A stretch of 34,634 bases of DNA, taken from Photobacterium rosenbergii (lineage in GTDB: Bacteria > Pseudomonadota > Gammaproteobacteria > Enterobacterales > Vibrionaceae). The first letter of the stretch is position 1, and each line of letters begins with the position of its first letter. This document shows, piece after piece, positions 1-7,557 of this stretch. A program made the translations under genes and the position numbers. The notes beneath the pieces were generated by a model, which ran no database searches, was not told the origin of the DNA, and saw only the letters and a list, made by a program, of their open reading frames with translations. The stretch spans positions 1-34,634 of the forward strand of contig NZ_PYMB01000037.1 of the NCBI RefSeq assembly GCF_003026455.1, read 5' to 3'.

Positions 1-177
1 CAGTTGGCCGGTGCTATGGTCGATGTCGATGTCAGTGACCAATCCCAGCAGCAAGCATTTGAGCAGCCGGCCGAGAGTTCTCTTGTGATGCAGCCGATAG
101 CTGAAGGGACCGACTGGCATGACTCAACCGATCTCTTATCAAAGGCGGACCAATACCGTCTCACACGTATGGTGTAA
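1..177 (+). CDS. lafE: C-terminal end of a lateral flagellar hook-length control protein (LafE/FliK-like), partial
   Basis: Frame 1 is open from the window edge to TAA at 175-177 and gives the last 58 residues of a protein whose start lies upstream. The visible part holds a short hydrophobic/valine-aspartate segment (AGAMVDVDVSD) followed by a Gln- and acid-rich tail, which suits the end of a FliK-type C-terminal domain. Sequence alone does not prove this; the call rests mainly on position, because in known lateral flagellar clusters the FliK-like gene lafE directly precedes lafF. The stop lies 12 nt before the next start, so the gene belongs to the same operon. Confidence 0.5.
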   Translation, partial: QLAGAMVDVDVSDQSQQQAFEQPAESSLVMQPIAEGTDWHDSTDLLSKADQYRLTRMV

Positions 178-189
178 GGAAAATAAATA

Positions 190-657
190 ATGGCTAGAAA
201 CAATGTAATGGGCACAAAAGTGATTATTGCAGCGATGGCTGCCTCGGCGCTGATTGCCTTGTCTTCGATCGGTACCTACGCATTTATCGTCAATGATAAC
301 TCGTCCGAATTCAGTATTTTTGCTCGTGCCGACAAGGCCAACCGCGCCCACTTTATGAATTTGGATAAGTTTGTCATTTCTGTCGATGGCGAAGAGCGTA
401 CCCATTACCTGATGCTGGAATTGGCACTGAAAACCAACTCGCTCCAAGCCCATGATGAGCTGATTGAATTCAAACCGCTAGCACGCAATGTCTTACTGAA
501 GATGTTTAGCCAAAGCACTTATGAAGACCTGCGCAAAATGAATGAAATCGATAGCCTTCAGCAACAGGTGATGGGGCAATTGCGTCAGGTGTTGGCCATC
601 AATGGTTACAACCACCAGATTGAAGAAGTGTTGTTTACCAAGCTCGTGCTGCAGTAA
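190..657 (+). CDS. lafF: Lateral flagellar FliL-like basal body protein LafF
   Basis: The product is 155 residues with a single N-terminal membrane segment (about residues 10-32) and a periplasmic domain, the FliL architecture. The stretch around residues 55-80 (FMNLDKFVISV then YLMLELALKT) is the typical FliL beta-strand region, and a conserved helix-rich C-terminus follows. FliL proteins ring the stator units and support motor torque; acting with LafT/LafU is inferred from the neighbouring genes. The start at 190 is preceded by AAGGA at a good distance. The gene lies 12 nt after the LafE-like stop and 12 nt before lafS, so co-transcription is likely. Confidence 0.85.
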   Translation: MARNNVMGTKVIIAAMAASALIALSSIGTYAFIVNDNSSEFSIFARADKANRAHFMNLDKFVISVDGEERTHYLMLELALKTNSLQAHDELIEFKPLARNVLLKMFSQSTYEDLRKMNEIDSLQQQVMGQLRQVLAINGYNHQIEEVLFTKLVLQ

Positions 658-669
658 GGGAAGGGAATC

Positions 670-1404
670 ATGTTAGAAGCACAGCAGTTACCGTTAGAGG
701 ATGAATATGCCCAGTGGCATAACCAGCCGTCGCAAAACAACGAAGAACAGATTTTGCGTCAACATCTCGGGTTGGTGAAGCGGATTGTCCAACAGCTACA
801 TCATCATGCCTCTGGTTGTATGGGGCTTGATGATATGGAGCAGATAGGCCTGCTCGGCTTGTTGGAATCAGTGCGTCGGTATGGCGAGATGGATGACAAC
901 TTCCGCTTCTTTGCTGCCCGCCGTGTTCGTGGTGCCATCTTGGATGAGTTGCGTCGTCGTGACTGGCGTCCTCGTCAGTTACGTCAACAGGTACATGAAC
1001 TGAATAAAGTGACCAAACAACTGACCAAGCAGCTAAAACGCCAGCCTTCCGAGCAGGAGTTGGCGGCGGCACTGGAAATCAGTTTGGATGAATGCCACCG
1101 ACTCCTGTTTGCCGCTCAGGCTGAGGAGCTTTATAGCCTTGAGCAGTTGTTTGAAGCTGATAGCTCAAGTGTCGATTTCGGTGAGAATGACAGCAACATG
1201 CAGCAGATGATCAATGATGACTTGCTCAAACATGTGCTTTCACAACTGCCCAAGCGTGAACAGCTTATCCTCGATTTTTATTATCAAAAAGAACTCAGCC
1301 TCAAAGAGATAGCCATCGTCATTGGCCTCAGTGAGGCCCGTATTTGTCAGCTCCATAAGCAGGCAGTAAAGCAACTCAATACCATGATTAAGAGCATGTT
1401 GTAG
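670..1404 (+). CDS. lafS: Lateral flagellar sigma factor LafS (FliA/sigma-28 family)
   Basis: A 244-residue sigma-70 family protein of FliA size. Region 2 lies at about residues 30-95 (GLVKRIVQQL, GLDDMEQIGLLGLLES, and a basic RVRGAILDELRRRDW segment, a FliA hallmark). Region 3 follows at about 100-150, and region 4 at about 190-240 with a helix-turn-helix (ELSLKEIAIVIGLSEARICQ). It should direct RNA polymerase to late lateral-flagellar promoters (flagellin, motor, chemotaxis). A strong GGGAAGGGAA Shine-Dalgarno stretch precedes ATG 670. It sits inside the motor gene operon (lafF-lafS-lafT-lafU), the arrangement known for Vibrio lateral flagella. A polar fliA is expected elsewhere in the genome. 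Confidence 0.9.
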   Translation: MLEAQQLPLEDEYAQWHNQPSQNNEEQILRQHLGLVKRIVQQLHHHASGCMGLDDMEQIGLLGLLESVRRYGEMDDNFRFFAARRVRGAILDELRRRDWRPRQLRQQVHELNKVTKQLTKQLKRQPSEQELAAALEISLDECHRLLFAAQAEELYSLEQLFEADSSSVDFGENDSNMQQMINDDLLKHVLSQLPKREQLILDFYYQKELSLKEIAIVIGLSEARICQLHKQAVKQLNTMIKSML

Positions 1405-1414
1405 GAGAAGTATT

Positions 1415-2272
1415 ATGCAAAAAATTATCGGTGTCTTAATCATTGTGCTCTGTGTATTCGGTGGTTTTGTCCTTGCTGGGGGATACCTCGGCACCATGTG
1501 GCAGCCTGCAGAATTGATGATTATTCTCGGCGCTGGCGCAGGTGCACTAGCTATCGGTAACCCGCACCATGTGATTGTCGATATGTGGCACCAGGCCAGA
1601 GGTGTCGTTGCCAAGCGTGACGAGCGTAAGCTTTACCGCGAATTACTATCGTTGATGTATCACCTACTTGAGCAGGTACGCCAAAACGGTATGCGAGTGC
1701 TAGATGAGCATATTGAAGAGCCTCATCAGAGCAGTTTGTTTTTGAGTTACCCGGAAGTGCTGGAGTACCCGAAGCTGGTCACTTTTATTACCGACAATTT
1801 CCGCCTGATGGCAATGGGTAAAATCAGTGCCCATGAACTTGAAGGTATGTTGGAGCTCGAGCTGGAAGCTATTGAAGAAGAGATGATGGAACCGTCCCAT
1901 TCGATGCATCGAATTGCGGAGGCTATGCCGGGCTTTGGTATTTTGGCGGCGGTTATGGGGATTGTGATCACCATGACCAACATCGATGGTGACATGGCGC
2001 AAATCGGTATCAGTGTCGCCCACGCCTTGGTGGGGACATTCCTCGGTATTTTCTTCTGCTATTGTGTTTTTGATCCATTGAGTTCGGCCATGGGCAATCA
2101 GGTAAAACGTGAACTTTCGGCTTTTGAATGTGTTAAGGCAATGATGGTGAGTTACACCGCCGGTAAACCTGCGATTGTCGCCGCCGACTCGGGCCGGAAG
2201 TTAATCATGCTGGATGTGAAGCCGACTTTTGCCGAAATGGAAGGTTGGGTGACGCAACAGGTGTTCCAATGA
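1415..2272 (+). CDS. lafT: Lateral flagellar motor stator protein LafT (MotA family)
   Basis: A 285-residue MotA-type inner membrane protein. Hydrophobic segments lie at about 5-24, 31-48, 172-190 and 199-220. The large cytoplasmic loop contains the MotA-like RQNGM and DEHIEEP stretch (R89, D97/E98), which contacts the FliG rotor in the family. Conserved prolines equivalent to E. coli Pro173 and Pro222 are seen at P172 (MPGFGILAAVMG) and P221 (DPLSSAM). With LafU it forms the ion channel that powers swarming flagella; lateral stators of Vibrio are proton-driven, which is family knowledge. The start has TAGGAGAAG ahead of it, 10 nt after the lafS stop, and the stop overlaps the lafU start. Confidence 0.92.
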   Translation: MQKIIGVLIIVLCVFGGFVLAGGYLGTMWQPAELMIILGAGAGALAIGNPHHVIVDMWHQARGVVAKRDERKLYRELLSLMYHLLEQVRQNGMRVLDEHIEEPHQSSLFLSYPEVLEYPKLVTFITDNFRLMAMGKISAHELEGMLELELEAIEEEMMEPSHSMHRIAEAMPGFGILAAVMGIVITMTNIDGDMAQIGISVAHALVGTFLGIFFCYCVFDPLSSAMGNQVKRELSAFECVKAMMVSYTAGKPAIVAADSGRKLIMLDVKPTFAEMEGWVTQQVFQ

Positions 2273-3243
2273 TCAGAGGTAATAATACCGACACCATCAT
2301 CATAAAAAAACGCCGAGGGCGGGGAAGTGATGCCCGCCATGGTGGGGCGTGGAAAGTCGCTTTTGCCGATTTCACCTTGGCGATGATGGCGTTTTTTATG
2401 GTGATGTGGGTGCTGCAGGTCACCACTGACGATGAGAAAAGCCGGATTGTCGGCCGACTCAGTGGCGGCCAACAGAATGTGATCCCCAATGATGATATGT
2501 TCATGGAAAATAGCCCGTTTGTGGTCGACTTGGGTGGTGCATCACTACCCGGTATGCAGAGTGAACAGCCAAGTAACCCTTATAACCTGGGTAACTCCCT
2601 GACAATTAATGTTGTTGGCGGTGATGGCGATAGTTTTGGTGGTTTGGGAGAAGAGGGACCCTCTCTCGTTGCTGGTCGCTATGAAACTCATGAAGACATG
2701 GTGGTACTGGGTGAACACCTAAAAGGTGTCAGTGATTTCCTATCCGCCAGTAGCCAACTAACGGTTGAAGCGGTGCCGCAAGGGCTTCGGGTGTTGGTAA
2801 ACGATGACAATGAAAAGCCGATGTTCAAACTGGGTGGGGCAGAGCTGACGCCGTTTTTTGAAGATTTACTGCTGGCGATTGCTCCGACCTTTGCCACCAT
2901 TGAAAACCCGATTATGATCTCGGGCCATGCGGATGCCAGTGGGTTTAGCCGCAGTGCTGCGGGCAATAACTGGTTGTTATCAGGCCAGCGTGCTCAACGG
3001 GCGAGAGAAGTGTTGGAGTTTGGCGGTATGCCAAGCGATCGAGTGGCACAGGTGATAGCAATGTCCGATACCATGTTGCTGGATCTAGATGCCCCTTATA
3101 GCCACCTTAACCGCCGGATAGAAATTTTGGTGTTGACCTCGGACACCGAACAGCAACTGCAGCAATTGTTTGGCCGTGATGGGGACGGATCCTCTTTGGA
3201 GGCAGCAAAGCAGGCTGCCTATGCCAATCAGCCGATCAGTTAA
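2269..3243 (+). CDS. lafU: Lateral flagellar motor stator protein LafU (MotB family)
   Basis: A 324-residue MotB-type protein. It has a basic N-terminus, one membrane helix (about 28-49) carrying the proton-binding aspartate D34 (VAFADFTLAMMAFFMVMW), a low-complexity Gly/Asp linker (about 70-140), and an OmpA-like peptidoglycan-binding domain (about 160-295, SGHADASG and NRRIEILVL). I place the start at 2269 rather than the upstream in-frame ATG at 2245, because 2269 makes an ATGA overlap with the lafT stop (translational coupling) and gives a normal MotB N-terminus. It anchors the stator to the cell wall. It is the last gene of the operon and is followed by a terminator at 3307-3340. Confidence 0.92.
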   Translation: MIRGNNTDTIIIKKRRGRGSDARHGGAWKVAFADFTLAMMAFFMVMWVLQVTTDDEKSRIVGRLSGGQQNVIPNDDMFMENSPFVVDLGGASLPGMQSEQPSNPYNLGNSLTINVVGGDGDSFGGLGEEGPSLVAGRYETHEDMVVLGEHLKGVSDFLSASSQLTVEAVPQGLRVLVNDDNEKPMFKLGGAELTPFFEDLLLAIAPTFATIENPIMISGHADASGFSRSAAGNNWLLSGQRAQRAREVLEFGGMPSDRVAQVIAMSDTMLLDLDAPYSHLNRRIEILVLTSDTEQQLQQLFGRDGDGSSLEAAKQAAYANQPIS

Positions 3244-3306
3244 AGCCATCAATTTGGCTTAATAAGAAAAGATAAGTCCAACGTCAGCGCTAGGTGGACA
3301 GTCCAA

Positions 3307-3340
3307 GCCAGCTCCTCACCAAAGAGGGGCTGGCTTTTTT
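3307..3340 (+). terminator. Rho-independent terminator after lafU
   Basis: An 11-bp stem (GCCAGCTCCTC at 3307-3317 with GAGGGGCTGGC at 3324-3334, one G-T wobble), a 6-nt loop and six T residues at 3335-3340. It lies 64 nt after the lafU stop and closes the lateral-flagellar operon. Confidence 0.85.
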
Positions 3341-3368
3341 ACGCCTGTTATCAAGGCTTGTTCTGGAT

Positions 3369-3402
3369 AAAAAGAGGGGGCAGATAGTTTATCTGCCCCC
3401 TC
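3369..3402 (-). terminator. Rho-independent terminator after the polytopic membrane protein gene
   Basis: A perfect 12-bp stem (3374-3385 with 3391-3402, GAGGGGGCAGAT/ATCTGCCCCCTC) with a 5-nt loop. On the minus strand it is followed by five T residues (A run at 3369-3373). It lies 36 nt beyond the stop of the minus-strand gene and faces the lafU terminator. Confidence 0.85.
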
Positions 3403-3437
3403 TATATAAAGTCTGCCTAGTTAACTAGCAGGCTTGT

Positions 3438-4970
3438 TTAAATCATCAAGGTTGAAGAAACAACACCGATAAGGCCCGCGCTTGCCAGTACTGTTACGGC
3501 TTTCTCAGCCATACGGCCATTGCTTTCAGCCGCTTTACCGAACATCGCGAAGACAAACGGGTGAACCAGGAAAGTCATAGCAAAGGTAAAGGTGATAAGG
3601 CTAGCGGCTGCTGAACCGAACATCCCTTCCTGCACTGCGGCAAACAGACCGAAGTGGGACAGGCCAGATGCTGCCGACATTGATGCATGCTCCAAAGACA
3701 TACCGGCTAGGCTTAGCAGCGTAAAGCTACCGAATACCGCCATGATCTGCCAGCCAAGGGAGAATAGCATTAGGCCTTTGACTTCTGTTTTCTCACAGCC
3801 GTTGGCTGAGCGTAGGTTTTTCAATGACAGGATGACAAACACGGCACCAGCTGCTAGTAACGGAAGCGTCCAACCGACCATTAGAGAGCCACGTTCTGCA
3901 CTTGCTGCCAGAATCGTAAAGACGAAGATATGGCCAGCAAACGGGATGTTGATCATAATCGGTGCGCGGGAAGCCGCAGTACGACCGAAGTCACCAGCAG
4001 TACAAGCACCGGTCAGGCCAGAGTGAGACAAGCCGCCAGCTAGGCCAGGTGCTAGGTTACGGACGTGGTTTGATTTGCCGACAAAAATCAGTAGCGCTAG
4101 GCCACCAAACATCCAGAAGATCTGACCCGAGAAACCGTACACGATAACACTTTGTAGGCCTGGGATACCAAAGGCTTCAACCATGTGAGAACCACCAACC
4201 AGGAAGCTACCAGCAAGTACTAGCGGAATACCGGCAAACAGCAGTGCATTCATTGTCGGGCCATGCTTCCACTTAGGCAGTACTGCGCCCAAACCAGAAG
4301 ACAGGATCATCGCAAAGAAGATTTGCGGAAGACCAATCACTGACGACACAACGTTTGACAGCCAAAGCGAGAGGTTCAGTACCACAATAATCGCAACTAC
4401 TTCAAACAAGCCCTTGCGGATGTACTGGCCTTTGTTCGAGATCACGGCCTTACGGTCAATGAGGATAAAGGCTAATGCTAAACAGATGTACGATAGCAGT
4501 AAGAAAGAGTCGCCAAGGGCAAAGTCTGTTGTGCGGTCAGAAATCAGCACATCAGCAGTCTGGATACCGATAAGTAGCAAGAAGGCACGGATAATATACG
4601 TAAGCTGTGTGCTGCTTGTACCGTGTACGACCTCTTGGGCTGAAGGGGAGAAGAAATCACATTCTTCATCAAAGTCTTTTTTAGACAATAGACGGCGGAT
4701 TTCTTGGCCACCAACGAAGAAAGAAGCGATCAATGCAATCACGGTTGTCTGGCCAATCAGCGCAACAATAGGGAACTGTTCCAGTCCCGGTGTCGCCATA
4801 TCACTGTGAACCAGCAATGAGCCTAAAGCTAGGCCGAAAACAACGATAACTAGCAGCGAGGAATATTTTGTTCCTGCGACCAGAGTACGGGCAACCAGTA
4901 CCATAATTGTTAGGGCGGCTATCGCGATAACAAAATGGTTAAAAGCATATAGATGGGAAACTTGTTCCAT
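3438..4970 (-). CDS. Uncharacterised polytopic membrane protein with an internal direct repeat (putative transporter)
   Basis: A 510-residue, very hydrophobic protein with roughly 12 membrane segments and a polar loop at about 89-120. I do not recognise a named family. A direct repeat of about 70 residues is visible: residues 281-351 resemble 406-474, with GLSHSGL...FG..AAS...H.FVF in the first copy and GLSHFGL...FG..AAS...H.FVF in the second. From GLSH onward the two align without gaps (G313/G436, H347/H470). Duplicated conserved Gly/Ser/His segments are typical of secondary transporters, so transport is inferred. The start at 4970 (MEQVSH) has GGAG 5 nt upstream; an upstream in-frame ATG at 5015 lacks a good site. 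The gene follows a CBS-domain gene on the same strand, 114 nt apart, and a LysR gene is divergent. Confidence 0.75.
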   Translation of the reverse strand: MEQVSHLYAFNHFVIAIAALTIMVLVARTLVAGTKYSSLLVIVVFGLALGSLLVHSDMATPGLEQFPIVALIGQTTVIALIASFFVGGQEIRRLLSKKDFDEECDFFSPSAQEVVHGTSSTQLTYIIRAFLLLIGIQTADVLISDRTTDFALGDSFLLLSYICLALAFILIDRKAVISNKGQYIRKGLFEVVAIIVVLNLSLWLSNVVSSVIGLPQIFFAMILSSGLGAVLPKWKHGPTMNALLFAGIPLVLAGSFLVGGSHMVEAFGIPGLQSVIVYGFSGQIFWMFGGLALLIFVGKSNHVRNLAPGLAGGLSHSGLTGACTAGDFGRTAASRAPIMINIPFAGHIFVFTILAASAERGSLMVGWTLPLLAAGAVFVILSLKNLRSANGCEKTEVKGLMLFSLGWQIMAVFGSFTLLSLAGMSLEHASMSAASGLSHFGLFAAVQEGMFGSAAASLITFTFAMTFLVHPFVFAMFGKAAESNGRMAEKAVTVLASAGLIGVVSSTLMI

Positions 4971-5013
4971 TTTAACTCCAAAAACTCTTTCGAACTGCTC
5001 ACAGGCACGCCTC

Positions 5014-5028
5014 ATGTGCTAGGCACAT
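5014..5028. other. Short perfect inverted repeat between the CBS gene and the membrane protein gene
   Basis: ATGTGC-TAG-GCACAT forms a 6-bp hairpin in the 114-nt gap between two same-strand genes. No T tract follows on the minus strand, so it is not a convincing terminator. It could be an RNA processing or stability hairpin, or a small operator. Confidence 0.35.
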
Positions 5029-5084
5029 AAAGTGCTAACAATGGGGTCAGTTTGGCTGTGGGCGAGTGATATGTCCGTTACTGA

Positions 5085-5630
5085 TTAGGTAACTACCTGT
5101 GGGGCAACATTTTCTGCAACTGGCGTTGGCGTCGTTGCATCGTTGAATAGGGCACGAAGGGCTTTCAACACTTCCTGGCGAGATACCACACCGACATATT
5201 TACCGTTTTCCATGATCGGTAAAATCTGCGGTTTGTTCACCTTGATAGATTTAGCTCGCTCTTCCAGCGATAAGGTTGTCATTTGCGTTGCGTAGCCCAT
5301 TGCTGTTGTTGGGTATAGTTGTTCCTTGTCCAAAGCAAGAAACTCAAGAGCGTCTGTCAGGCGGTCTTCGATATCCATCGTGACCAAATCGGTTTTCATC
5401 AAGCTGCCTACTGTTACATCTTCATCTGGCAGGTAGTCTTGGCACCACATTTCTACCATGATGTCGTGAGCAGATAGGAAACCCACTAACTGGCCGTTTG
5501 CATCGCAAACAGGTGCACCGTTAATGTGGTTTTTAGACAAAACATCAATTGCCGCAGGCAAACTTGTTTCGATACTCAACGTCGGGGCTTGCGTATTTAC
5601 AATGTCTCTCACTGTAAGTAAAGCGCTCAT
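5085..5630 (-). CDS. CBS-domain pair protein
   Basis: A 181-residue soluble protein made of two CBS motifs. The first covers about residues 5-60 (VRDIVNTQAPTLSIETSL to GQLVGFLSAHDIM) and the second starts near 73 (VGSLMKTDLVTMD) and ends near 165 (ILPIMENGKYVGVVSRQEV), with an insertion of about 35 residues inside it. CBS pairs bind adenine nucleotides or similar ligands and regulate partner enzymes or channels. Here the partner is probably the membrane protein encoded next on the same strand (3438-4970). TAGGAG precedes the ATG at 5630 at the right distance. Sensing of energy charge or a nucleotide second messenger is inference. Confidence 0.85.
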   Translation of the reverse strand: MSALLTVRDIVNTQAPTLSIETSLPAAIDVLSKNHINGAPVCDANGQLVGFLSAHDIMVEMWCQDYLPDEDVTVGSLMKTDLVTMDIEDRLTDALEFLALDKEQLYPTTAMGYATQMTTLSLEERAKSIKVNKPQILPIMENGKYVGVVSRQEVLKALRALFNDATTPTPVAENVAPQVVT

Positions 5631-6243
5631 AACAATCTCCTAAAATCAAAATCAACACTGTTTTAGTAACTCGCCAAGAGCCGTAAAGGGGCTCATTGAG
5701 CTGTTGACGGGAATGTTACTCAGCACCGGTGCATTAGTAAAATTGATTTTATTTAGAGTGTCATTCAATTTTAATGATACTTTGTTTGTAAATGTTTCAG
5801 AAAATGTCGCCTGAAAATTCAATCAATTAAGATGATAAGGAGAAATAGGCTTTTATTAAGTGGGGTTATTTGCCGAAGGCTGGTGTGGAGGTCTATCTTT
5901 ATCTGGCTGCAAGCCGTATCAGGAATACTGATTTTAGATGCGGCCTCTGATAAGTAAAAATGAATCAGGATATTATCCTTAAAAAGAGGTGATTTCAAAT
6001 ATGTAATACCAATGGGCAATTGCTTACAGTTTTTAAGCTGCTGAAAGGGAAATTGCCACTAATGGATAAGTTGTTCGCATTACCCGGCAGTTAAAACTTG
6101 ATACAATATTGGTTGTTTATTTAGCTATCAGGTTTATTGATTGGCAAAAGTAACTGGATGTTTCGGCAAATATACCAGTGACTTGGCCTTAAAAATGATA
6201 ACTATCGACATCCAGTCCCCCTGTTGTATATCTAGGAGTCAAA
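5631..6243. other. 613-bp divergent intergenic region between the CBS gene (-) and the LysR gene (+)
   Basis: An AT-rich control region with no convincing gene. It must hold the promoters for the CBS/membrane protein pair and for the LysR gene. A dyad at 5758-5780 is described separately. A second loose inverted repeat, GGCAATT at 6015-6021 with AATTGCC at 6051-6057, lies nearer the LysR side. The 66-codon open frame at 5819-6019 (-) starts with TTG, has no ribosome site, and is not called as a gene. Confidence 0.6.
5758..5780. promoter_or_regulatory. Candidate LysR-type operator (dyad)
   Basis: GTGTCATT (5758-5765) and AATGATAC (5773-5780) form an 8-bp dyad with one mismatch around a 7-bp AT centre. 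The core has the T-N11-A shape expected for LysR-family binding sites. It lies 128 bp upstream of the CBS gene start, in the gap shared with the LysR gene. Assignment to this regulator is inference. Confidence 0.4.
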
Positions 6244-7152
6244 GTGCGTTATTCGTTGAAACAGTTATCAGTGTTTGATGCGGTCGCTGAATTAGGCAGT
6301 GTTAGCCAAGCAGCTGAACGATTAGGGGTGACCCAGTCAGCGGCAAGTATGTCGCTAAGCCAATTGGAAAAGCTGCTGGGGCGAGACCTTTTCGTACGTC
6401 AGGGCAAGGATATGCGCTTGAGCCACTGGGGCAACTGGTTAAGGCCGAAAGCACGCCGCTTGTTGCAAGATGCTGAACAGATTGAAGCGGGCTTTTACGA
6501 CCAGCACCTATTCAGTGGCAGTATTACCATCGGTGCCAGCCAGACGCCGGCGGAGCACCTAGTGCCGGAGCTTATCAGTATTCTTGATACTGACTTCCCA
6601 GAAGTCCGTACTGGGCTGGAAGTGAAAAGTAGCCAGGGCATCATCGAAGGGGTGCTGAATTATAAATACGACATCGGCATTATCGAAGGCCGTTGTGATG
6701 ATAACCGTACCCACCAGGAAGAATGGTGTCGGGACCACCTAGTCGTCGTCAGTGCTGCTCATCACCCTTTTGCGAAGAACTCTCGAGTGAGCCTAGCACA
6801 GTTGGAACAAGCCCAGTGGGTATTGCGAGAAGGTGGGGCGGGAACGCGTGCTATTTTCGAAAGTGCCATGGTGCCGCTGATCCCGGATCTGGATGTTTGG
6901 CGTGAATATTCCCATGTACCGGTTATCCGCTCCATGGTTGCCAATGGGCACTACCTAACTTGCCTACCTTACCTTGATGTCGCTCCGTATATCGAGCGGG
7001 GTGAGTTGGCCGCACTGAATGTGCCTGAACTAAAAATGGACCGCGCAATTTCCTTTATTTGGCGCAAAGAGATGGGCGATCATCCGTTGTTGGAGTGTAT
7101 CAAGCGCGAAGGCCACCGGATGATGAAGAACCATAAGCTAAAGAGCGTTTGA
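6244..7152 (+). CDS. LysR-family transcriptional regulator (YeiE/CysL-like)
   Basis: A 302-residue LTTR. An N-terminal winged helix-turn-helix occupies residues 1-60 (LKQLSVFDAVAELGSVSQAA then QSAASMSLSQLEKLLGRDLF), a linker helix follows, and the effector-binding domain runs from about 90 to 295. The segments DIGIIEG, WVLREGGAGTR and the overall length resemble the YeiE/CysL branch, whose members control transporters and sulfur metabolism genes. The start is GTG at 6244, preceded by TAGGAG at 7 nt, and it yields a complete DNA-binding domain. The gene is divergent from the CBS/membrane protein pair, the usual LTTR target arrangement, so it probably controls that pair. The ligand is unknown. 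Confidence 0.9.
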   Translation: MRYSLKQLSVFDAVAELGSVSQAAERLGVTQSAASMSLSQLEKLLGRDLFVRQGKDMRLSHWGNWLRPKARRLLQDAEQIEAGFYDQHLFSGSITIGASQTPAEHLVPELISILDTDFPEVRTGLEVKSSQGIIEGVLNYKYDIGIIEGRCDDNRTHQEEWCRDHLVVVSAAHHPFAKNSRVSLAQLEQAQWVLREGGAGTRAIFESAMVPLIPDLDVWREYSHVPVIRSMVANGHYLTCLPYLDVAPYIERGELAALNVPELKMDRAISFIWRKEMGDHPLLECIKREGHRMMKNHKLKSV

Positions 7153-7253
7153 CATCGCGATGCCATCTTTCTAGTTAGGAAGAAAGCCGTGTTGGTCGTA
7201 ACTGGATCAGCGAGAACAACTGGATCCGATAGATAAGCCCATCAAAATAAATG

Positions 7254-7285
7254 ACCCAAGTACCGCCTAGCGACTTGGGTTTTTT
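7254..7285 (+). terminator. Rho-independent terminator after the LysR gene
   Basis: ACCCAAGT (7254-7261) pairs with ACTTGGGT (7273-7280), with an inner CGC/GCG pairing (7264-7266, 7270-7272), followed by T at 7280-7285. It lies about 100 nt after the LysR stop. Confidence 0.8.
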
Positions 7286-7307
7286 ATATTCAATAAGTTT
7301 CATTTTT

Positions 7308-7461
7308 ATTGATAGGCACCATCCAATTAACTAATAAATCAATAAGATGCCTTTTTACTCACCAAACCGATTATATTTGTAGTGGAGACGTCGTTTGATA
7401 TGGAGGCTTGGTGGTAAGAGTTGATGTATATCCACTTATAAGCAATAAAGTGCCTATCAAT
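7308..7461. repeat. 154-bp imperfect palindrome with 12-bp terminal inverted repeats (possible MITE-like element or structured RNA)
   Basis: ATTGATAGGCAC (7308-7319) is repeated perfectly in inverted orientation as GTGCCTATCAAT (7450-7461). Inside, CACCAAACC (7360-7368) pairs with GGCTTGGTG (7405-7413) with one mismatch, extended by TTAC/GTAA (7355-7358, 7414-7417) after a one-base bulge. Short T runs flank both ends (7303-7307 and 7462-7465) and could be a target duplication, though T-rich context makes this weak. Nested pairing over such a length is not expected by chance in a plain spacer, but it has not been folded computationally. Confidence 0.45.
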
Positions 7462-7529
7462 TTTTCTGATATAGCCTTTTAGTTGCCTTGTCTCATTTTG
7501 CCTGAAGATATTTTGTTTTCGCCAAGATC

Positions 7530-7557
7530 AAAAAAGGAGAACCGTCGTTCTCCTTTT
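7530..7557 (-). terminator. Rho-independent terminator after pflA
   Basis: GGAGAAC (7536-7542), loop CGTC, GTTCTCC (7547-7553), extended by A/T pairs. Read on the minus strand the stem ends in six T residues (A run 7530-7535). It lies 23 nt past the pflA stop; the T run at 7554-7557 may allow some activity on the plus strand. Confidence 0.85.

Noticed and set aside
668..1072. 134-codon antisense frame over lafS
   Set aside because: Shadow of the strongly supported sigma factor gene, with low-complexity composition and no ribosome site.
5819..6019. 66-codon frame on the minus strand between the CBS and LysR genes
   Set aside because: TTG start, no ribosome site, no recognisable product, and it lies in the control region.
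7199..7228. Short direct repeat AACTGGATC, two copies, after the LysR gene
   Set aside because: Only nine bases, two copies, no third unit or attachment-site context; chance is sufficient.
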